Below are positions 8,855 to 19,107 of a DNA stretch of 64,000 nt, piece after piece. The notes under the pieces were generated by a model, which worked only from the letters and a program-made list of their open reading frames with translations, was not told the origin of the DNA and made no database searches. The translations under genes and the position numbers were made by a program. The stretch comes from Gammaproteobacteria bacterium 42_54_T18. GTDB taxonomy: Bacteria; Pseudomonadota; Gammaproteobacteria; Pseudomonadales; Ketobacteraceae. The stretch is taken from contig MAAL01000182.1 in NCBI GenBank assembly GCA_002163245.1, positions 62,001 through 126,000 on the forward strand, given 5' to 3'. How positions within the stretch are numbered: position 1 is the stretch's first letter; each line of letters opens with the position of its first letter.

Positions 8855-9874
8855 TTACGAATGTCTTGCCAAACGCTTCGCGGACTCACGGATCAAATCT
8901 GGCCCTTCATAGATAAAACCCGTATATATTTGTACTAAACTAGCCCCAGCATCTATTTTTTCCTGTGCATCATTTGCAGTTGTGATACCCCCCACACCAA
9001 TAATTGGCAACGTCCCATCCAGGTGTTTTGCTAACTCTCTGATCACTGCTGTTGATTTCGCCTTTACCGGTGCTCCACTCAAGCCACCTTGTTCATTCCC
9101 ATGCGACAAGTGAGAAACCCCGTCTCTATCAAGCGTTGTATTAGTAGCAATGACGGCATCAATGTTATTAGTAATCAGCTGCTTAGCAATCATTTCGATT
9201 TCATTGATCTCTAGATCAGGAGCAATCTTGACCGCTAATGGTACTTTTTTACCATGTTTTGCTTCTAGTTTTTGCTGCTCGTTTTTAAGATTGCTCAAAA
9301 GGTGGTCCAATGACTCACCGTATTGCAACTTACGTAATCCGGGTGTATTTGGGGATGATATATTAATCACTATATAACTGGCTAATGGGTAAGCTTTTCG
9401 CAAACAGATAAGATAATCATCCAGTGCATCTTCAACTGGAGTATCAAAATTTTTGCCTATATTGATGCCCAAGACACCATTGTATTTACTCTTTTTCACC
9501 TGGCGTACAAGGTGATCAATCCCCTTGTTGTTAAATCCCATTCGATTAATGATCGCTTGCTTTTCAGGTATCCGGAATAAACGTGGCGAAGGATTGCCAG
9601 ACTGAGGTCTTGGAGTCACTGTGCCAATTTCAATAAAACCAAACCCTAGCGCTGCCAATCCGTCGATATGATCACCGTCTTTATCAAGCCCAGCCGCCAA
9701 TCCAACTGAGTTTGCAAAAGATAGCCCCATCACCTCTACCGGTGCATACACCGACGGAAAAAGTGTTTGAGTTACATTGAGGCGCCCTGCTGCTGAAATA
9801 GCATCAAGAGATATATAATGGGACATTTCAGGGGGCAAGCAAAATAGCGCCTTACGGGCCATTGAATACAACAT
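8855..9874 (-). CDS. pyrD: Dihydroorotate dehydrogenase (quinone), class 2
   Basis: A 339-residue enzyme that oxidises dihydroorotate to orotate in pyrimidine synthesis, passing electrons to the quinone pool at the inner membrane. The ATG at 9874 gives [16 protein letters not shown]..., matching the amphipathic N-terminal helix of class 2 enzymes. A longer frame would need an upstream TTG or ATG and adds an implausible basic stretch. Visible landmarks are the FMN-binding [14 protein letters not shown], the [17 protein letters not shown] loop, the active-site [11 protein letters not shown] with the catalytic Ser nearby, and the C-terminal [26 protein letters not shown] phosphate-binding segment. 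A hairpin-like TTGCTA/TAGCAA pair lies just upstream. Confidence 0.97.
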   Translation of the reverse strand: MLYSMARKALFCLPPEMSHYISLDAISAAGRLNVTQTLFPSVYAPVEVMGLSFANSVGLAAGLDKDGDHIDGLAALGFGFIEIGTVTPRPQSGNPSPRLFRIPEKQAIINRMGFNNKGIDHLVRQVKKSKYNGVLGINIGKNFDTPVEDALDDYLICLRKAYPLASYIVINISSPNTPGLRKLQYGESLDHLLSNLKNEQQKLEAKHGKKVPLAVKIAPDLEINEIEMIAKQLITNNIDAVIATNTTLDRDGVSHLSHGNEQGGLSGAPVKAKSTAVIRELAKHLDGTLPIIGVGGITTANDAQEKIDAGASLVQIYTGFIYEGPDLIRESAKRLARHS

Positions 9875-10079
9875 AAAATCAGATTCCCGGCGCCTCATTT
9901 CCAAGTTGCTATTTTATAGCAACTGCTTGAAGCAGCTAAATTGATTAGTGGACATGGGTTGTCATGCAGGTGGTGCAAATGAATTGGCGCGGATTATACA
10001 TGAAAATGGCTGTATAAGAGCGAGATAACTGCCAAAAGTTTTGGGGGCGATTAGAGCCGACAAAACGGTCATTCACACA

Positions 10080-10301
10080 CTAATTCAGCCGCTTTATCTC
10101 TTTGAACTTATTATTTTCATCAAAATAGATAGCAAATGTACCCTGCACGCCATCATGGGTAACAAAAGGGCGTAAAATATTTGCTGGAAAGTGCACCATT
10201 TTGCCGTCAATGGATTCTGCTGCCACCATTTTCACTGAACCGTTATACCATGACAAATAATCATCATGGCTAATGTGCAATGATACAATTAAATGTGACA
10301 T
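10080..10301 (-). CDS. DUF2835 family protein
   Basis: A 73-residue protein starting at the ATG at 10301 (MSHLIVSLHISHDDYLSWYNG...). A longer frame reads back into gdhB and is rejected, because the conserved family begins at this methionine. The GKMVHFPANILRPFVTHDGVQGTFAIYFD segment is characteristic of DUF2835, a small single-domain family of unknown function. The gene starts 33 bases after the gdhB stop codon on the same strand. This position is commonly seen in pseudomonads and suggests cotranscription with gdhB. Confidence 0.88.
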   Translation of the reverse strand: MSHLIVSLHISHDDYLSWYNGSVKMVAAESIDGKMVHFPANILRPFVTHDGVQGTFAIYFDENNKFKEIKRLN

Positions 10302-10333
10302 ATTAGGGCAAAAAACACAGTAAAGAGACCATG

Positions 10334-13300
10334 CTAAAGCCCCCCTGCACACGAGTCTTCCACGTGTAATGTGGTTTGCGCAATATCCATTAGCTCCCGC
10401 AGTGCAACACCATACATTGAAAATTCTTTCACATCGGTAGCTTTGAATTCCGCAACCATCATTTTCCAACGGCCTATCAATGTTTCATGTTGCTCTAGCC
10501 ACTTATCCATTCTTTCTTCAACAGAATGGGCCTTAACGGGTAAATTAAGTACTCCCACTGTTAACGTTCGCTGCTGCCAATCCAAGTCATCTCGGTAAGC
10601 CTCTCGTGCTAACGCTTGCCAGTGGTTTTCTACGGCGAGCTGATTGATTTCTTCGGTAAACCAAAATAAATCTAACTGAGTGCCAATGGCAAAATACGTT
10701 GCTGCCACTTCCGGGATCGGTTTGTTGGTAATTTCTGCCGCCTGGATAATGCCCAACACAGGCAACATACTGTCCGCTCCAGCTATAAACGTTGCCAATG
10801 CTGATGGAACGCCCTCCTCCACAAATTGATTATGACGTTTTTCCCAGGTTTCTCGACGAGGCCCTCGTAACACAGAGGGTAAGCTTTCAGCTATCATTTT
10901 CACTCCAGGCTGAAAACGCTTAATAACTTCTGCTACATTAACGCCACAACGGTTGTTCCTTAAAAACCAACGAGTAGCACGTCGAATTAAACGTATCAAC
11001 ATGCGCATCATTTCCATTTGATGCTCTGCACTAACTTTATGATCTAGACCTTCAATTTGTTGCCACCACGACTCCAAACCAAACACATCGCGAGCGGCAA
11101 TAAACGCCATAGCGATATCCGGTATATCTGATCCTGCGGCATCCTTCATTCGATGAACAAATGTAATACCCATGTAATTAACCATGCTGTTAGCAACCTG
11201 TGTTGCTATGATTTGATCACGCAATTTGTGCTCATAGACCTGGGTTTTATATTCTTGTGTCAAAATCTTAGGAAATGCCGTTTCAATCTCTTGGCTAATA
11301 TATGAATCTTTGGGTACACCTGAATCTGCCAAGACTTCCTTCAACATTGCTTTTGTATAGGATAACAAGGTAGATAATTCTGGTCTGACTAACCCTTTCC
11401 CATTAACAATACGATCGTGCAATTCATCATCATTGGGAATAAATTCAATTTCTCGATCGAGCCGACCTTCTGTCACCAAACTATGAATATAACGTTTATA
11501 CTCACCCATTCGATAAACAGATTCAGTTTTAGAAATACTTAACGATTGCACTTGTCGATAGTTATTCTGCAATACTAGGTCCGATACTTCATCTGTCATG
11601 TCAATCAATAGTAAATTCCGCTGTTTAACCGTCATGTCTCCATTGGCAACAACATCATTTAATAAAATTTTGATATTAACTTCGTGATCTGAGCAATCGA
11701 CCCCACCTGCATTGTCAATAAAATCCGAATTAGACAATCCTCCAGACAAGCCATACTCAATCCGGCCAAGTTGCGTCCACCCGAGGTTACCTCCTTCCCC
11801 AATAACTTTCGCACGCATTTCAGAGCCATTAATTCGCAAAGAATCATTGGCTTTATCACCAGCATCAGCATGCTGTTCACCACAACTTTTTACGTAGGTA
11901 CCAATACCTCCATTCCACACCAAATCAACAGGGGCTTTAAGTAATGCTGAAATAAGATCCGTTGGTGTTAGCGTGTCCTCTTTTATTGAAAATCGATCTT
12001 TCATCTGCTGTGTGATAGTAATGGATTTTGCCGAACGAGAAATAATTGAGCCACCACTAGAAATCAACTCTGCACTATAATCAGCCCAAGTCGAACGAGG
12101 CAATGCAAACAACCGTTCCCGCTCTATAAAACTTTTTTCCGGATCAGGATTCGGATCGACAAAAATATGTAAATGATTAAATGCCGCCACCAGCTTTGTA
12201 AAACGGGAACGCAACAAGCCATTCCCAAATACATCTCCCGACATATCGCCTATACCCAATACAGTAAAAGGTTCTGTTTGTACATCCCGCCCCATTTCTC
12301 GAAAATGTCGCTGCACCGAAACCCAGGCCCCACGAGCAGTGATACCCATTTTTTTATGGTCATACCCGACACTGCCACCTGACGCAAACGCATCACCTAA
12401 CCAGAAATTATATTCATTAGCTATTTCATTGGCGATATCAGAAAATGTTGCCGTCCCCTTATCCGCGGCCACCACCAAATAAGTATCATCCTCATCTTTT
12501 CTAACCACGCTTTTCGGCGGCACAACGGTACCATCCACTAAATTATCAGTGATATCTAGTAACCCTTTAATAAAGGTTCTATAGCAATAGATCACTTCTG
12601 CCATAGTCTCTTCTCGACTGGCATTCTTCGGCAATTTTTTAGCGACAAACCCACCTTTTGCACCAACAGGAACAATCACGGCATTCTTTACTTGCTGCGC
12701 CTTAACTAGCCCTAACACCTCAGTTCGATAATCTTCCATTCGATCTGACCAGCGTAATCCGCCTCGCGCAACTTTACCACCACGTAAATGCACACCTTCA
12801 ATTCGAGGGGAATATACGAAAATCTCAAACATCGGTAACGGTTTAGGTAAATCAGGTATCATCGCCGGCGCAAATTTTAAAGAAATATAATCCTTCGATT
12901 CTCCATGTTCATTTAACTGAAAAAAGTTGGTACGTAATGTGGCTGCGAGCATGTCAAGATAACGTCGTAGAATACGATCTTCATCTAAACTTTCGACATT
13001 ATCAAGTGCATCCGAAATATCGCCAGTTAAGTTTGTTTCATAAATATCACTATCTTCTGAATCCACTTTAAAACGGGCGTTAAATAGTTCAACTAATAAA
13101 CGGGTAATATTTGGCTGATTGACCAGTGCATCTTTAATATATCGTTGACTGAAAGAAAAACCTGATTGCTTAAAAAAGCGAGCATACGCTCTTAACATCG
13201 CAACTGAACGCCACCCCAAACCTACCGCTAAAACCAAACGATTAAAGCTATCGTTCTCTGCCGCACCATGCCAGATTTGATAAAATGCTACTTGAAATTG

Positions 13301-15190
13301 CTTCTTAACTTTATCAAGTTCAATAACCGTATGATTGTCGCCATAACGCACACTAAAATCATAAACGGACACGCGATCGCCGTTTTTTTCCCGTATATGA
13401 TATGGCCGCCCACCTAACACACGAAAACCTAAATTTTCCAACATAGGTAATACATCAGAAAGGGGGATATCACCACCAAGCCTAAATATCTTAAAACGTA
13501 ATGCATGTGAGTCCTCTTCTAGCGCCCGATAAAACGACACAGAAAGCTCCCTATCCTCTCCCAACGTTTCCATATGCTCTATATCAGAAACAGCTGTTCG
13601 TGTTGTAAAATCATTTCTATACGCGATAGAAAAAGCATCCATATATTTTGAGTGCAACGCGCTCGCACGCTCTTCGCCATGACTTTCAATAAGAGTTTCA
13701 TACAGCCGGTCTGCCCATGAGCGAGCCAGATCAACAAGTCGAGTTTCTATTTCATGAGCATCAATATCAATAATACTGCCTTCATTAACACGTATTACAA
13801 TATACAAACGCGCCAATGTTGACTCAGTAAAATAAGTATTAAACTCCAAGTCTTGAGCATCAACGTACTCACATAAAACCTCCTGGAATTTTTTCCGTAG
13901 TGCTGTTGAAAAACCCTCTCTTGGCGTATAAATCAAACAAGAGATAAATCGTCCATACTGACCTTTTCGCACAAACAACCGTAAACGTCGGCGTTCTTGA
14001 ATTTGTAAAATCCCCACTGCGATCGTTAACAGTTCCTTGGTTGACGTTTGAAAAAGCTCTTCACGGGGAAAGGTTTCAAGAATTTGAAAAAGGCGTTTCC
14101 CATCATGGCTATTGGGCGTCAAACCTGAACCAAGCAATACATCTTCTATTTTTCGTCCAATAATGGGGAAATCACGAGGGCTATTATTAAAAACCCTCGA
14201 TGTGTACAAACCCAACAATCGATACTCGCCAATCACATGACCACTTTTATCGAACTTACGAATCGAAACAAAATCCATATATACCGGACGATGTAACCGG
14301 GATTTCGTTCCCGACTTGGCAAATACCAACAAACGCTCCCCCAGTAACAAAGGGCCGCCGTTGTCTTCCATCAAATCAATGTTCGGGTTTGATCTACAAA
14401 TACCCTTAGCTGAACCTTCAACTGCTTCTAGATATTTCTGCCCCCCTTGATCCAACACACGATATTCTTTTAAACCCAAAAAAGTAAAATGATTATTGAC
14501 CAACCACTTTAAAAATGCAGTTGCCTCATCAAGTGTCAATTCCTCTACCGACCCTGGACAGTTTAACCCCATCGAAATTTCGGAAATTCGACCTAGCATG
14601 GATTGAAAGTCACATACTGCAAGCTCCAGTTCCTCCAAAATCGAATACAAAGCGTCAATGATGCTATGAATCGTATCTTCATTACTCTGTCGGTCAATCT
14701 CAATGTGCATTAAGCATTCATTAACACATTCACCCGAGGATTCAGCGAACGTCACACCATCCAACTTCCCCTTCTCATCACGAGCCACACAAAATGCCGC
14801 GTTAGTGACGGAGTGGATTGAAATATCCCGCTGCGTAAACTCCATCATCATGGACTCAACAACAAAGGCTCTATCTGGGGCTAAAATCTCGACAATCGTG
14901 TGGGTTCCTTGCCAACCATGATCTTCAAATTTCGGATTGAAAACACGAATTTTGGGCTTACCAGGAGCTCTATGCTGCATAAAATCCCATAATGCAACCG
15001 TTGCACCATACAAATCTTCAATGCGTTTTGTGGCAAGTTCGTCCAAAGGTGCTGCAGCATAGAAATACCGTGAAAAGTCGATAACTGATTCCACCTGGCT
15101 CTTATCAGCACGATCAAAACGGTCCCGTACTTTGTCTGCCAATTTCCCTAAAATCACCTCGTAATCTTCACCCAATGAAAGATTAACCAT
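10334..15190 (-). CDS. gdhB: NAD-specific glutamate dehydrogenase, large (L_1600-type)
   Basis: A 1618-residue catabolic glutamate dehydrogenase of the very large class found in pseudomonads and relatives. It deaminates glutamate to 2-oxoglutarate with NAD, feeding amino-acid carbon into the TCA cycle. The start is the ATG at 15190, eight bases after a GAGG; a GTG three codons earlier is possible. The N-terminal ~700 residues contain ACT-like regulatory modules. The catalytic core is near residues 800-1200, with KVARGGLRWSDRMEDYRTEVLGLVKAQQVKN, VGAKGGFV, and the nucleotide-binding region around VIGEGGNLGWTQLGRIEY. The C-terminal ~450 residues are helical. The family is allosterically regulated in other bacteria. 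The DUF2835 gene follows. Confidence 0.97.
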   Translation of the reverse strand: MVNLSLGEDYEVILGKLADKVRDRFDRADKSQVESVIDFSRYFYAAAPLDELATKRIEDLYGATVALWDFMQHRAPGKPKIRVFNPKFEDHGWQGTHTIVEILAPDRAFVVESMMMEFTQRDISIHSVTNAAFCVARDEKGKLDGVTFAESSGECVNECLMHIEIDRQSNEDTIHSIIDALYSILEELELAVCDFQSMLGRISEISMGLNCPGSVEELTLDEATAFLKWLVNNHFTFLGLKEYRVLDQGGQKYLEAVEGSAKGICRSNPNIDLMEDNGGPLLLGERLLVFAKSGTKSRLHRPVYMDFVSIRKFDKSGHVIGEYRLLGLYTSRVFNNSPRDFPIIGRKIEDVLLGSGLTPNSHDGKRLFQILETFPREELFQTSTKELLTIAVGILQIQERRRLRLFVRKGQYGRFISCLIYTPREGFSTALRKKFQEVLCEYVDAQDLEFNTYFTESTLARLYIVIRVNEGSIIDIDAHEIETRLVDLARSWADRLYETLIESHGEERASALHSKYMDAFSIAYRNDFTTRTAVSDIEHMETLGEDRELSVSFYRALEEDSHALRFKIFRLGGDIPLSDVLPMLENLGFRVLGGRPYHIREKNGDRVSVYDFSVRYGDNHTVIELDKVKKQFQVAFYQIWHGAAENDSFNRLVLAVGLGWRSVAMLRAYARFFKQSGFSFSQRYIKDALVNQPNITRLLVELFNARFKVDSEDSDIYETNLTGDISDALDNVESLDEDRILRRYLDMLAATLRTNFFQLNEHGESKDYISLKFAPAMIPDLPKPLPMFEIFVYSPRIEGVHLRGGKVARGGLRWSDRMEDYRTEVLGLVKAQQVKNAVIVPVGAKGGFVAKKLPKNASREETMAEVIYCYRTFIKGLLDITDNLVDGTVVPPKSVVRKDEDDTYLVVAADKGTATFSDIANEIANEYNFWLGDAFASGGSVGYDHKKMGITARGAWVSVQRHFREMGRDVQTEPFTVLGIGDMSGDVFGNGLLRSRFTKLVAAFNHLHIFVDPNPDPEKSFIERERLFALPRSTWADYSAELISSGGSIISRSAKSITITQQMKDRFSIKEDTLTPTDLISALLKAPVDLVWNGGIGTYVKSCGEQHADAGDKANDSLRINGSEMRAKVIGEGGNLGWTQLGRIEYGLSGGLSNSDFIDNAGGVDCSDHEVNIKILLNDVVANGDMTVKQRNLLLIDMTDEVSDLVLQNNYRQVQSLSISKTESVYRMGEYKRYIHSLVTEGRLDREIEFIPNDDELHDRIVNGKGLVRPELSTLLSYTKAMLKEVLADSGVPKDSYISQEIETAFPKILTQEYKTQVYEHKLRDQIIATQVANSMVNYMGITFVHRMKDAAGSDIPDIAMAFIAARDVFGLESWWQQIEGLDHKVSAEHQMEMMRMLIRLIRRATRWFLRNNRCGVNVAEVIKRFQPGVKMIAESLPSVLRGPRRETWEKRHNQFVEEGVPSALATFIAGADSMLPVLGIIQAAEITNKPIPEVAATYFAIGTQLDLFWFTEEINQLAVENHWQALAREAYRDDLDWQQRTLTVGVLNLPVKAHSVEERMDKWLEQHETLIGRWKMMVAEFKATDVKEFSMYGVALRELMDIAQTTLHVEDSCAGGL

Positions 15191-15507
15191 GCCTAACACC
15201 TCGCCCTATATCCATTTGATATTTCTGATCGAATTTCAACCTTTGCGTAATCAAAAACCTAAATTCATTCGCTCATCTAAAAAGATTAGTTCACACCCTC
15301 GTTTTTTGGTATAACTTATTGCCTTTACACGGAAAACCTCTTTTATGTGCCCCTCTATCCCTTCATATTTTTGGATATTTAGGAAGCTTTTATGGAACTA
15401 ATAGAAAGACCTTTGGCCATATAGTAATTCACCGTAGGACAAGGCATAATCAGTCCTAAAAACAATACCTAAAACAACAAGATAAAGATCGTTGGAGTGC
15501 AGTATTC
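15191..15507. other. Divergent region between gdhB and the MoxR operon
   Basis: About 317 AT-rich bases lie between the divergent gdhB and MoxR genes, so both promoters should be here. I saw no long inverted repeat, RNA gene or small coding frame with a good ribosome site. The leader in front of the MoxR gene seems long. Confidence 0.4.
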
Positions 15508-16491
15508 ATGTCTGATCGCGCCGCTATTCAAGCGTTAAAGGAATATTTATCAGAGCAGATCATTGGCCAAGAACACCTGCTAGACCGGCTACTTATCGCT
15601 TTACTGGCTAACGGCCATCTACTGGTGGAGGGCGCACCTGGCCTGGCCAAGACCAAGGCAATTAACGCATTATCTCAAGGTATTGAAGGCGACTTCCATC
15701 GCATTCAATTTACCCCTGATCTATTACCAGCCGATGTCACCGGTACAGAAATTTACCGTCCTCAAGATAGTAGCTTTGTCTTTCAGAAAGGGCCTATCTT
15801 CCATAACTTGGTGCTTGCCGACGAGATCAACCGCGCACCTGCCAAGGTCCAATCAGCGCTACTTGAGGCTATGGCTGAACGACAAGTGAGTGTTGGTGCA
15901 AACAGCCACCCCTTACCAGACTTATTTATGGTAATGGCCACACAAAACCCCATTGAACAAGAAGGCACCTATCAACTGCCTGAAGCACAACTTGACCGCT
16001 TTTTAATGCACGTCACGATTGGTTACCCTGATAGTAATTCAGAAAAGAAAATCCTCCAGCTAGCGCGCATGGAAGCTTTATCCTCTCGGGATAAACGCCC
16101 CGATGAAGCAACTCATCGCATTAAGCACCATATTACCCAAGAGCAAATATTCAGTGCCCGAGACGACATCCTGCACTTACACATGATTCCATCAATCGAA
16201 GAGTATATCGTTCAACTCACCATGGCCTCTCGTAACCCATTAGCCTACGGTGATGATCTAGCCGGCTGGATTGAATATGGAGTGAGCCCACGTGGAACTA
16301 TTGGCTTAGATTCTTGTGCTCGTGCTCATGCATGGCTCAACGATCGTGATTTTGTTACACCGGAAGACGTTCAAGCTATTGCTCATGATGTCCTTAGACA
16401 TCGTATAGGCCTAACATTTGAAGCCGAAGCAAAAGGCGTCACTACCGACCATATTATTGATGAACTATTGGACCGGGTTGCTGCTCCATAA
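15508..16491 (+). CDS. MoxR-family AAA+ ATPase
   Basis: A 327-residue ATPase with Walker A GAPGLAKT (residues 42-49), Walker B with LVLADEINRA (D105-E106), sensor 1 in the MATQNPIEQEGTYQLPEAQLDRF block, and a C-terminal helical lid ending in a VTPEDVQAIAHDVLRHR segment. MoxR ATPases act as chaperone-like partners of VWA-domain proteins. This is the first gene of a six-gene operon (MoxR, DUF58, DUF4381, two VWA proteins, BatD-like) whose later members overlap at start and stop codons. The operon resembles the Bat (Bacteroides aerotolerance) locus, linked to envelope or stress functions in other bacteria. Confidence 0.95.
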   Translation: MSDRAAIQALKEYLSEQIIGQEHLLDRLLIALLANGHLLVEGAPGLAKTKAINALSQGIEGDFHRIQFTPDLLPADVTGTEIYRPQDSSFVFQKGPIFHNLVLADEINRAPAKVQSALLEAMAERQVSVGANSHPLPDLFMVMATQNPIEQEGTYQLPEAQLDRFLMHVTIGYPDSNSEKKILQLARMEALSSRDKRPDEATHRIKHHITQEQIFSARDDILHLHMIPSIEEYIVQLTMASRNPLAYGDDLAGWIEYGVSPRGTIGLDSCARAHAWLNDRDFVTPEDVQAIAHDVLRHRIGLTFEAEAKGVTTDHIIDELLDRVAAP

Positions 16492-16553
16492 AGCATTGAT
16501 AGCAGAACCTTGAACATAATTCAGTAGACAGAATATGGCAGGATAATAGACCA

Positions 16554-17558
16554 ATGACACCACCAGCCTCGATTAATGGCTCAACACAGTTTGTACTTAA
16601 AGAACGTGAAGATCTATCTCAGTACACCGGGGTATATGTCTCCATGAACGAGCTAATTGGGTTGCAAGCGAGCCACGCCAAACTGGATTTATCTGGACAG
16701 AAAAAATCCCTCGCGATAATGGCCGGGGCACATCGTTCCTCTTTTAGAGGTCGAGGCATCGACTTTGACGAAGTTCGCATGTACGCCCCTGGTGATGACA
16801 TTCGTCATATCGACTGGCGGGTAACCGCTCGCACCGGAAAAACTCACACAAAGCTTTATCATGAAGAGCGGGAACGCCCTATATATTTAGTCATTGACCA
16901 ACGCCAATCTATGTTTTTTGGTACCCAGGATGCGTTTAAATCTGTTGTCGCCGCTCGTACTGCTGCCTATTTAGCCTGGGCTGCGAAAGATCACGGTGAC
17001 AGAATTGGTGGTTTTTTATTCAACGACACCCATGTTCACGAAGTTCGCCCCAAAGAAGGCAAGCGCGGCATTCAGCAGTTATTTCGATTACTTATCCAGT
17101 TTAATCAAACACTTTCAGCCAACAATCCAGGGGCTAGTGGCTCACGATCCTCCATTACAACGGCTATCGAAGGGTTACACCAAGTTGTAAAACCTGGGAG
17201 TTTGGTATTTATCATTAGTGACTTCCAAGGGTTTGATGACATTACATTGCAACATTTATCCCTCGTTGCAAAACACAGCGATATGGTTGCAGCACACATT
17301 AGTGACCCAATGGAACAACGCCTGCCAGCGACGGGGAGTTATGGATTCACCGACGGTATACGCAGCATAAAGTTAAATACTAACAATCATGACCTTCGAA
17401 AGCGTTTTCGCACTCGCTTTATTGAGCAGCACCAGCGTGTCAAAGAGCAACTTACCAGAATTGGTGTTCCAACAATTGATATCAACACAGGGCAAAGTGT
17501 ATCTACTGCACTGGCGGAAGCATTGGGTATGAAATCTAGAAAAAGGAAAAAGCGTTGA
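16554..17558 (+). CDS. DUF58 domain protein (MoxR/Bat operon)
   Basis: A 334-residue protein with the hallmark DUF58 motif YAPGDDIRHIDWRVTARTGKTHTKLYHEE (about residues 78-106), followed by a VWA-like Rossmann half (PIYLVIDQRQSMFFG, then LVFIISDFQGFDD). There is no membrane helix, so it is probably cytoplasmic, unlike many DUF58 proteins that carry two N-terminal helices. It is predicted to work with the MoxR ATPase, 62 bases upstream. The C-terminus is strongly basic (SRKRKKR). Its TGA overlaps the TTG start of the next gene. Confidence 0.92.
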   Translation: MTPPASINGSTQFVLKEREDLSQYTGVYVSMNELIGLQASHAKLDLSGQKKSLAIMAGAHRSSFRGRGIDFDEVRMYAPGDDIRHIDWRVTARTGKTHTKLYHEERERPIYLVIDQRQSMFFGTQDAFKSVVAARTAAYLAWAAKDHGDRIGGFLFNDTHVHEVRPKEGKRGIQQLFRLLIQFNQTLSANNPGASGSRSSITTAIEGLHQVVKPGSLVFIISDFQGFDDITLQHLSLVAKHSDMVAAHISDPMEQRLPATGSYGFTDGIRSIKLNTNNHDLRKRFRTRFIEQHQRVKEQLTRIGVPTIDINTGQSVSTALAEALGMKSRKRKKR

Positions 17559-18028
17559 ACCCTAGTGATTCATTAAGCCAATTAGCGGACATTCATTTAC
17601 CTCCTACAATCTCGCAATGGCCACCCGCTTACGGTTGGTGGTTATTAGCATGTGCACTACTTATCCTAATCGCCGTGGGTATACGTTGGCTTCTTATTAG
17701 TCATCGCAAGAAACAATACAAAGTAGAAGCAACTTCAGTTCTGAACAATATTAAGCAACAGTTTCAATCTGACAATAACAATCTCGCCGCACTGGAAGCC
17801 ATCAACAGCTTACTCAAACAAACCTGTATGACACACTATGGACGCCATGAAACAGCAGGGCTAAGTGGCGATGCATGGCTTGCTTTCTTAGACAACACGG
17901 GTAACACAAAGGACTTCTCCAAAGGCCCTGGTCGTAGTTTAACCTACACCCTATACACCCCAAACCCCGTCGCTCCAGTCGAGGAATTAATCGAAATCAC
18001 AAAAAAATGGATCACCAAACAACCATGA
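17555..18028 (+). CDS. DUF4381 domain membrane protein
   Basis: A 157-residue protein with one membrane helix (YGWWLLACALLILIAVGIRWLLI, about residues 26-48) and a cytoplasmic helical tail including TCMTHYGRHETAGLSGDAWLAFLD, typical of the DUF4381 family. The start is a TTG overlapping the TGA of the DUF58 gene (TTGA), with an AAGGA ribosome site about 9 bases before it. No ATG fits better. DUF4381 proteins occur almost only within MoxR/VWA operons and are thought to be structural partners of the VWA proteins. The stop overlaps the next start as ATGA. Confidence 0.85.
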   Translation: MNPSDSLSQLADIHLPPTISQWPPAYGWWLLACALLILIAVGIRWLLISHRKKQYKVEATSVLNNIKQQFQSDNNNLAALEAINSLLKQTCMTHYGRHETAGLSGDAWLAFLDNTGNTKDFSKGPGRSLTYTLYTPNPVAPVEELIEITKKWITKQP

Positions 18029-19107
18029 TCATATTTGAGTGGATATGGGTGTGGATACTATTCCCCCTACCATGGCTATTTAAATGGATACTCCCTAGAG
18101 CAGCCAACGCTGATCAAGCCGTATTACGCGTGCCTTTTTTTAGCAATGTTAAGGAGCTTAGCGATAAGAAACTACTAGAGAGCAATAGTAAACCACTTAA
18201 ATATCGCTTCTTCCTTTTTCTTATGTGGTTATTACTACTCACTGCCGCCGCTGGGCCACGCTATATAGGTGAACCTGTTGTTATACGTGCAGAAGCTAGG
18301 GACCTAATGATGGCGGTTGACGTATCCGGTAGTATGCGCCAGCAAGATTTACGAGTAAAAGGCGAACAAGTAGATCGACTAGAGGCAGTGAAAAGTGTTT
18401 TACATGGCTTTATTGAAGAACGCTCAACGGATCGTATGGGACTTATTCTTTTCGGTAGCAACGCCTATTTACAAACTCCGCTCACTTTTGACAAAAAAAC
18501 ACTTCGCATATTGTTAGACGAAGCTCAAATTGGCATCGCCGGTCGCCAAACAGCCATAGGTGATGCGATTGGCCTTGCGTTAAAACGCCTAAAAGATCGT
18601 CCGGCAGAAAGTAAAGTTCTCATCTTACTCACAGACGGAGCCAATACCGCCGGTGAAATCCCCCCTGTGCAAGCAGCTAAACTTGCCGCAGAGAAACAAC
18701 TTAAGATATATACCGTTGGTGTTGGTGCAGACGAAATGGTAACACCTGGGATATTTGGTAGCAGCTTTGGCTCTCGTCGAATCAACCCTTCTATCGACCT
18801 TGATGAAGATACTCTGCGCGCGATTGCAGAATTAACCGGTGGACAATATTTTCGAGCTCGAAACACGGAAGAGTTACGACATATTTATGACTTGTTGGAT
18901 GATTTAGAACCAACAGAAGCAGACCCCGAAATATTCAGGCCTATTCAATCCCTTTATTATTGGCCCTTAGGAATAGTCATGGTCTTAACCTTTCTCATGG
19001 CAGCCTATTCTATTTTTCAAACGGCGTGGAAGAACCAAAAAACTGCAGCAATGGGCAAAGCACCAGCCACATCATCAACTACACAAGCATCAAGGCAGAA
19101 CGTCTAG
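18025..19107 (+). CDS. VWA-domain membrane protein, BatA-like
   Basis: A 360-residue protein with two N-terminal membrane segments (IFEWIWVWILFPLPWLF and FFLFLMWLLLLTAAAG), a von Willebrand factor A domain, and a C-terminal membrane helix near residue 315 (YWPLGIVMVLTFLMAAYSI). The MIDAS metal site is D99-V-S101-G-S103, with the later TDG motif in LILLTDGANTAG. I chose the ATG at 18025, which makes the ATGA overlap; an ATG six codons earlier is possible. VWA domains bind protein partners through Mg. In the Bat context this protein likely forms a membrane complex with the following VWA/TPR and BatD-like proteins. Confidence 0.93.
   Translation: MIIFEWIWVWILFPLPWLFKWILPRAANADQAVLRVPFFSNVKELSDKKLLESNSKPLKYRFFLFLMWLLLLTAAAGPRYIGEPVVIRAEARDLMMAVDVSGSMRQQDLRVKGEQVDRLEAVKSVLHGFIEERSTDRMGLILFGSNAYLQTPLTFDKKTLRILLDEAQIGIAGRQTAIGDAIGLALKRLKDRPAESKVLILLTDGANTAGEIPPVQAAKLAAEKQLKIYTVGVGADEMVTPGIFGSSFGSRRINPSIDLDEDTLRAIAELTGGQYFRARNTEELRHIYDLLDDLEPTEADPEIFRPIQSLYYWPLGIVMVLTFLMAAYSIFQTAWKNQKTAAMGKAPATSSTTQASRQNV

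Noticed and set aside
10302-10469. Upstream extension of the DUF2835 frame
   Set aside because: It overlaps gdhB and lies outside the conserved domain, which begins at the ATG at 10301.
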